A stretch of 10,271 nt of DNA from Thermogutta sp. (GTDB taxonomy: Bacteria > Planctomycetota > Planctomycetia > Pirellulales > Thermoguttaceae), in NCBI GenBank assembly GCA_012798155.1, contig JAAZNR010000176.1:1-10271 (forward strand). The letters run 5' to 3'. Position 1 is the first letter of the stretch; the number at the start of each line of letters is the position of its first letter. The notes under the pieces were generated by a model. That model saw nothing but the letters and a program-made list of their open reading frames with translations. It ran no database searches and was not told the origin of the DNA. This document shows positions 6,677 to 10,271 of this stretch, piece by piece. Position numbers and translations under genes: made by a program.

Positions 6677-8014
6677 ATGAAAGAGCAGGCAGCCCCCCAG
6701 TCTTCGTTGACGCGGCGTACCTTCTTGGAAAAATCGGCGGTCGGGACGGCGGCCGTCTTCAGCGGAGCGGCCTTGGCCCGCGGCGTCCACGCCGCCGGGA
6801 GCGACGTGATTCGGGTGGGAATGATCGGTTGCGGCGGGCGCTGCTCGGGCGCCGCGGCGCAGGCCCTCAATGCCGGACCGGATGTCCGCTTGGTCGCCAT
6901 GGCGGACGTTTTCGAGGCCAAGGTCAACGCCGCCTACGAGAATCTGCGTGCTCGGGCGCCGGATCGCGTCGTCGCGGACGCCGATCACCGCTTCACGGGT
7001 TTGGACGGCTATAGGAAGGTCATCGAGGCCTCCGACGTGGTCCTCATCGCCTGCGCCTCCAAGTTCCATCCCATGTATGCCGAGGAGGCCGTCAAGGCCG
7101 GCAAGCACGTCTTCGTGGAAAAACCGCACGGCATCGACCCGGTCGGCGTGCGGCGGATGCAGGCCGCCTGCGATCTGGCTGAGGAAAAGGGGCTGAGCCT
7201 CGTCTCGGGCCTGCAAAGCCGCTTCGACGTGGGTTGGCAGGAGACGATGAAACGGATCCACGACGGCATCATCGGCGATATCGTCGCGGTTCAGGCGATG
7301 TTCCTCCGCGGGCCGTACCAAGTCATGGCCCGCAAGCCCGAGCACTCCGAACTCCAATTCCAGTTCTGGAATTGGTACCACTTCTGCTGGCTCTCCGGGG
7401 ACGACGTCCCCCAATCGCTGGTTCACAATATGGACCGGGTGACCTGGGCGCTGCAGGAGGAGATGCCGGAGTGGGCATTCGGCTTAGGTGGGCGGGCCGC
7501 CTCGTTCGGGGAAGGGCTGGGCGACATGTACGACAATCAGACCGTCGTCTACGAATACCCCAGCGGCGCCCGCGTCTACGCCATGTGCCGCACCCAAAAC
7601 GGGACCTACGGCAACTCCGGCGACATCATCATGGGCAGCAAGGGCGTTTGTTATCTGGGACAAAAACGGATCAAAGGCGAGACGAATTGGAAGTTCGAGG
7701 GGCAGCAAAACGACCCCTATCAGACCGAGATCAACACGCTCATGGATTCGGTCCGTAAAGGGACGCCGTACAATAGCGGTAACCACATGGCCAAGAGCAC
7801 GATGGTCACCGTGCTGGGGCAGTTGGCGGTTTACACGGGCCAGGCCTTGCGATTCGACGAAGTGTCGGCCATGGACTTCGCCTATCGCCCCTTGCCGGAA
7901 GAGGCTACGCTGACGATGGATCCGCCCACGCTGCCCGACCCGACGGGCAACTATCCCCTGCCCAAGCCGGGCATCAGCAGCCTGGAGTGGATTGCCGGAC
8001 CGCGCCGGCCGTAA
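6677..8014 (+). CDS. Gfo/Idh/MocA-family oxidoreductase with Tat signal
   Basis: This 445-residue protein starts with a twin-arginine export signal: LTRRTFLEKSA at residues 11-21, then a hydrophobic run ending in ARGVHAA near residue 40. A Rossmann NAD(P)-binding domain follows, with VGMIGCGGRCSG (48-58) as the nucleotide loop. The family motif EKPHG lies at 148-152, where Lys149 is the usual catalytic lysine. The C-terminal alpha/beta domain includes NWYHFCWLSGDD and the NMDRVTWAL segment. Family members oxidise or reduce sugars and inositols. The Tat signal implies folding with cofactor in the cytoplasm and export, a common arrangement in planctomycetes. GGAG at 6665-6668 lies 8 bases before the ATG. 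The 298-base gap upstream suggests its own promoter. The substrate is unknown. Confidence 0.92.
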   Translation: MKEQAAPQSSLTRRTFLEKSAVGTAAVFSGAALARGVHAAGSDVIRVGMIGCGGRCSGAAAQALNAGPDVRLVAMADVFEAKVNAAYENLRARAPDRVVADADHRFTGLDGYRKVIEASDVVLIACASKFHPMYAEEAVKAGKHVFVEKPHGIDPVGVRRMQAACDLAEEKGLSLVSGLQSRFDVGWQETMKRIHDGIIGDIVAVQAMFLRGPYQVMARKPEHSELQFQFWNWYHFCWLSGDDVPQSLVHNMDRVTWALQEEMPEWAFGLGGRAASFGEGLGDMYDNQTVVYEYPSGARVYAMCRTQNGTYGNSGDIIMGSKGVCYLGQKRIKGETNWKFEGQQNDPYQTEINTLMDSVRKGTPYNSGNHMAKSTMVTVLGQLAVYTGQALRFDEVSAMDFAYRPLPEEATLTMDPPTLPDPTGNYPLPKPGISSLEWIAGPRRP

Positions 8015-8045
8015 AGGCGAGGCCCCGGCCTATTCGAACTCAAAC

Positions 8046-8072
8046 CGGAGACGAATCTCCGCCGCTCGCGGC
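8046..8072 (+). terminator. Paired small hairpins after the oxidoreductase gene
   Basis: CGGAGA and TCTCCG enclose CGAA (8046-8061). Immediately after, GCCGC and GCGGC pair around two bases (8061-8072). They start 31 bases after the stop codon. There is no T-run, so termination is only one possibility. Confidence 0.25.
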
Positions 8073-8230
8073 CGATGGGGACTGACGTTCCCAACGGCGC
8101 CTTGGGGGCGAGGCGGATCGGCACGCGATTCGACGCGCGGGGTGGCCGGCCGGCGGTGCAGCGCAGCGAAGTCCTCGGTGGCGCAGCGGTCCCGTTTCAA
8201 TAGACCCCCGGCGTCGCGGCCGACAAAATC

Positions 8231-8354
8231 GCGTAACCGTTCACGAGGACCGCCCCGATGCCCGCGGGGAAGCCTGCAAAGACGGGACTGCTTGCTTCGT
8301 ATGTGAATCGGCTGGGTACCTGTTTGGTTTTGCAAGGGCTCAGGGACGGCTACG
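8231..8354. repeat. Second copy of the intergenic inverted-repeat element
   Basis: Bases 8231-8320 match 6444-6533 without gaps at 58 of 90 positions, with many transitions among the mismatches. The left end CGTAACCGT and the right end ACGGCTACG (8346-8354) are imperfect inverted repeats, with 9 of 11 pairing across the core. It lies in the 581-base gap between the oxidoreductase and the comM-like gene. No protein-coding signal was found in it. Confidence 0.5.
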
Positions 8355-8368
8355 TGGAATGAAAGGAT

Positions 8369-8439
8369 GGGAACGCAGGGAACGCAGAGTTGCGGCCTAT
8401 CAATTTTTCTCTCTCCGCGTCCTCTGCGCGCTCTGCGTT
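8369..8439. repeat. GCAGAG-type inverted repeat
   Basis: The left side has two exact copies of GGGAACGCA (8369-8386) and ends in GAG. The 18-base arm at 8372-8389 pairs with 8422-8439 (CTCTGCG..CTCTGCGTT) at 15 of 18 positions. A further CTCTGCG block follows at 8451-8457. This resembles a class of CTCTGCG/CGCAGAG intergenic repeats that recurs in many environmental bacterial genomes and often yields spurious predicted peptides. Confidence 0.65.
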
Positions 8440-8490
8440 TCAAAAACAGCCTCTGCGCCTCCGCGTTGCAATGACAGACCGGGCACAGGG

Positions 8491-8536
8491 GCGTGGCGGC
8501 CGACAAAATCGTTACCCGCGACTTGTTCCGCCCCGG
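8491..8536. repeat. Partial direct repeat of 8211-8258
   Basis: GCGGCCGACAAAATCG occurs exactly at 8216-8231 and 8496-8511. The match extends to 21 bases with one mismatch on the left. To the right, allowing a two-base gap, similarity continues to a shared CCGCCCCG. The copies are 280 bases apart. The second copy therefore includes the left edge of the inverted-repeat element without its right part. Confidence 0.6.
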
Positions 8537-8595
8537 AAAAAGGTCCAGAATAACCGGCTGGCTTTCGTGACCGGACCCGCCGGGGCTGTGAGAAC

Positions 8596-10134
8596 ATGCT
8601 GGCAAAACTTACGACCTTGACCCTCCTTGGGATCGACGCCGTCCCGGTGGAGGTGGAAGTGGATGTTTCGCCTTCCGGGCTGGCCAAGACGGTGATCGTC
8701 GGATTGGCGGAGGCCTCCGTCCGCGAGAGCACCCATCGCGTCGATCGGGCGATTGTGAACTCGGGGTTCGAGAGGCCGGAGAATCGCACCATCATCAATC
8801 TGGCGCCGGCCGACTTGCCCAAGGAGGCGGCCTCGTTCGATTTGCCGATCGCGCTCGGCATTTTGGCGGCAGGGGGGCAACTCGATCCCCTCCGCCTGGC
8901 GGATTATGCCGTCGTAGGAGAATTGGCCCTGGACGGGACCGTCCGGCCGATTCGCGGGGCCTTGTCCATGGCTATGACCTTGGCCAAGGCGGGCCGCTGC
9001 CGCGGCATCGTCGTCCCGCGCTACAACGCGCCGGAGGCCGCCATCGTCGAGGATATCGATGTGATCCCCGTCGATTCCCTGACCCAGGCCGTGGCATTCT
9101 TGGGCGGAACCCTGGAGATTCCGCCTCATCCCTCCCAGTTGGAGGAGCTGTTCCATCGCTACGCCGCCTACGAGGACGACCTGGCGGACGTGCGCGGGCA
9201 GGAGATGGCCAAGCGGGCGCTGATCGTTGCCGCGGCGGGGGGCCACAATCTCCTCATGGTGGGGCCGCCCGGCTCCGGAAAGACCATGCTGGCGCGGCGC
9301 TTGCCCACCATCTTGCCCGACCTGACTCCCGCCGAATCCATCGAGACCACGCGCATCTACAGTGCTTTGGGCAAGGTCCAGCCGGACAAGCCGCTGTTGG
9401 CGGTCCGGCCGTTTCGCGCTCCGCATCACACCATCAGCGATGCCGGGCTGGTCGGCGGGGGATCCACGCCCACGCCCGGCGAGATCAGCCTGGCCCACAA
9501 CGGCGTCCTCTTTCTGGACGAATTGCCGGAATTCAACCGCCGGACCTTGGAGGTGCTCCGTCAGCCCTTGGAGGAACGGACGGTGACCATCGCTCGGGCG
9601 AGCTTCAGTACGACCTTTCCCGCGAACTTCATGTTGGTGGCGGCGCTCAATCCTTGCCCCTGCGGATATCGCGGCGATCCCCGCCGCCAGTGCCACTGCA
9701 CGGTACCGCAGATCGAGCGCTACATGGCCAAGATATCCGGGCCGCTTCTGGATCGCATCGACATCCATTTGGAGGTCCCGGCGGTGCCCTTTCAGGAGCT
9801 GTCCGGGGGGCGGGACGGGACCTCCAGCGCGGAGGCGCGGGGCGTGGTGATCGAGGCTCGCCGGCGGCAGCAACGACGTTTGCAGGGGAGCCGCGCGCGA
9901 TGCAACGCCGAAATGTCCCACCAGCAGATCCGCAAACATTGCAAGTTGGGGAGCACCGCCAAATCGCTGCTCCAGGCGGCGATGACGGAGCTGGGGCTTT
10001 CCGCCCGGGCGCACGACAAGATCCTCCGCGTGGCGCGAACCATCGCCGACTTAGATGGAAGCGACGACATCGGCGAAGTCCACGTCAGCGAGGCGATTCA
10101 GTACCGCATGTTGGACCGCAACATTTTTCGCTGA
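8596..10134 (+). CDS. comM: YifB/ComM-family Mg-chelatase-like AAA+ ATPase
   Basis: This 512-residue protein has the normal family length and three-part layout. The N-terminal Lon-protease-like (ChlI) domain covers about 1-170 and starts with MLAKLTTLTLLGIDAVPVEVEVDV. The AAA+ core has Walker A GPPGSGKT at 223-230 and Walker B VLFLDE at 304-309. A Cys cluster, NPCPCGYRGDPRRQCHC (352-368), typical of the family, follows. The Mg-chelatase C-terminal helical domain (about 420-512) ends ...VSEAIQYRMLDRNIFR. ComM acts as a hexameric branch-migration helicase during natural transformation in Gram-negative bacteria, so the gene hints at, but does not prove, DNA uptake competence. The start matches the family N-terminus, yet no good ribosome binding site precedes it. 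No functional link to the sugar genes is apparent. Confidence 0.95.
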   Translation: MLAKLTTLTLLGIDAVPVEVEVDVSPSGLAKTVIVGLAEASVRESTHRVDRAIVNSGFERPENRTIINLAPADLPKEAASFDLPIALGILAAGGQLDPLRLADYAVVGELALDGTVRPIRGALSMAMTLAKAGRCRGIVVPRYNAPEAAIVEDIDVIPVDSLTQAVAFLGGTLEIPPHPSQLEELFHRYAAYEDDLADVRGQEMAKRALIVAAAGGHNLLMVGPPGSGKTMLARRLPTILPDLTPAESIETTRIYSALGKVQPDKPLLAVRPFRAPHHTISDAGLVGGGSTPTPGEISLAHNGVLFLDELPEFNRRTLEVLRQPLEERTVTIARASFSTTFPANFMLVAALNPCPCGYRGDPRRQCHCTVPQIERYMAKISGPLLDRIDIHLEVPAVPFQELSGGRDGTSSAEARGVVIEARRRQQRRLQGSRARCNAEMSHQQIRKHCKLGSTAKSLLQAAMTELGLSARAHDKILRVARTIADLDGSDDIGEVHVSEAIQYRMLDRNIFR

Positions 10135-10181
10135 GGCCGAGCCTCCGGTCGCTCCGGTCCCTTCGCAGAGTAAGGCGGAGA

Positions 10182-10209
10182 ACCGAAAAGGCCGGATCCC
10201 TCTTTCGGT
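10182..10209 (+). terminator. Hairpin after the comM-like gene
   Basis: ACCGAAA (10182-10188) and TTTCGGT (10203-10209) pair perfectly around a 14-base loop that contains GGATCC. The hairpin starts 47 bases after the stop. No T-run follows, so termination is uncertain. Confidence 0.35.
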
Positions 10210-10229
10210 GGCGTGAGGGGACATTTCTC

Positions 10230-10271
10230 ATGGTTTCACAAGGGAGACGTTTCCCTTGGTTGCTGACACGC
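10230..10271 (+). CDS. Possible start of a further gene, cut by the window end
   Basis: ATG at 10230 is preceded by GAGGGG at 10215-10220 with 9-base spacing, a good ribosome binding site. The 14 visible codons read MVSQGRRFPWLLTR, a basic then hydrophobic start that could begin a signal peptide or membrane protein. The opening codons contain an inverted repeat, CAAGGGA/TCCCTTG (10239-10258). No family can be assigned from so little sequence. Confidence 0.4.
   Translation, partial: MVSQGRRFPWLLTR

Noticed and set aside
6173..7426. Minus-strand open frame spanning the isomerase end, the gap and the oxidoreductase start
   Set aside because: It crosses two conserved + strand genes and an inverted-repeat element, and has no domain signal.
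8030..8605. 191-residue minus-strand frame in the gap before comM
   Set aside because: Its translation is largely repeat sequence (the CGCAGAG and element copies), with the peptide style known from spurious predictions over such repeats.
8512..10014. Long open frame on the minus strand opposite the comM-like gene
   Set aside because: It is fully antisense to a complete, well-conserved AAA+ ATPase gene. The translation is rich in Arg, Gly and Gln with no family motif, as expected for third-position GC bias.

Overview
The window is GC-rich, and every convincing gene lies on the + strand. It most likely comes from a Planctomycetota chromosome, or less likely from a related Verrucomicrobiota. 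The main reason is the gene set at 1-4304: three different BMC-P (EutN/CcmL-type) shell pentamer genes, a CoA-acylating aldehyde dehydrogenase and a class II aldolase. This is the content of the known PVM-type bacterial microcompartment, which breaks down deoxysugars such as L-fucose and L-rhamnose through lactaldehyde. A Tat-exported Gfo/Idh/MocA oxidoreductase, a secreted ThuA-like protein and a xylose-isomerase-like TIM barrel downstream also fit planctomycetes.

Region 1 (1-4304) is the 3' part of the microcompartment operon. In order it holds the tail of a BMC-P gene, a leader with three hairpins, the aldehyde dehydrogenase, a second BMC-P, a degenerate RpiB-fold protein, a pentanucleotide repeat, a third divergent BMC-P and the aldolase. 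The aldolase should split fuculose/rhamnulose 1-phosphate to DHAP and lactaldehyde. The dehydrogenase then makes the acyl-CoA. Amphipathic encapsulation-type helices are visible at the N-terminus of the dehydrogenase, the C-terminus of the aldolase and, as a new suggestion, the N-terminus of the RpiB-like protein. The BMC-H hexamers, PduL-type phosphotransacylase, kinases and lactate dehydrogenase of such loci are not in the window and may lie upstream.

Region 2 (4595-8014) carries the ThuA-like, TIM-barrel isomerase and Gfo/Idh/MocA genes. They look like a sugar or keto-sugar processing group, partly outside the cytoplasm, but the substrate cannot be read from the sequence.

Region 3 (8596-10134) is a complete comM/yifB-type AAA+ ATPase gene. 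A possible new gene starts at 10230 and runs off the end.

The long intergenic gaps are not empty. Those at 6379-6676 and 8015-8595 hold two related elements, about 64% identical over 90 ungapped bases, with inverted-repeat ends. The gap at 4305-4594 holds a possible weaker third copy. The last gap also has a partial direct-repeat copy and an inverted repeat of the GCAGAG type common in environmental genomes. No rRNA, tRNA, CRISPR array or intact transposase was seen.
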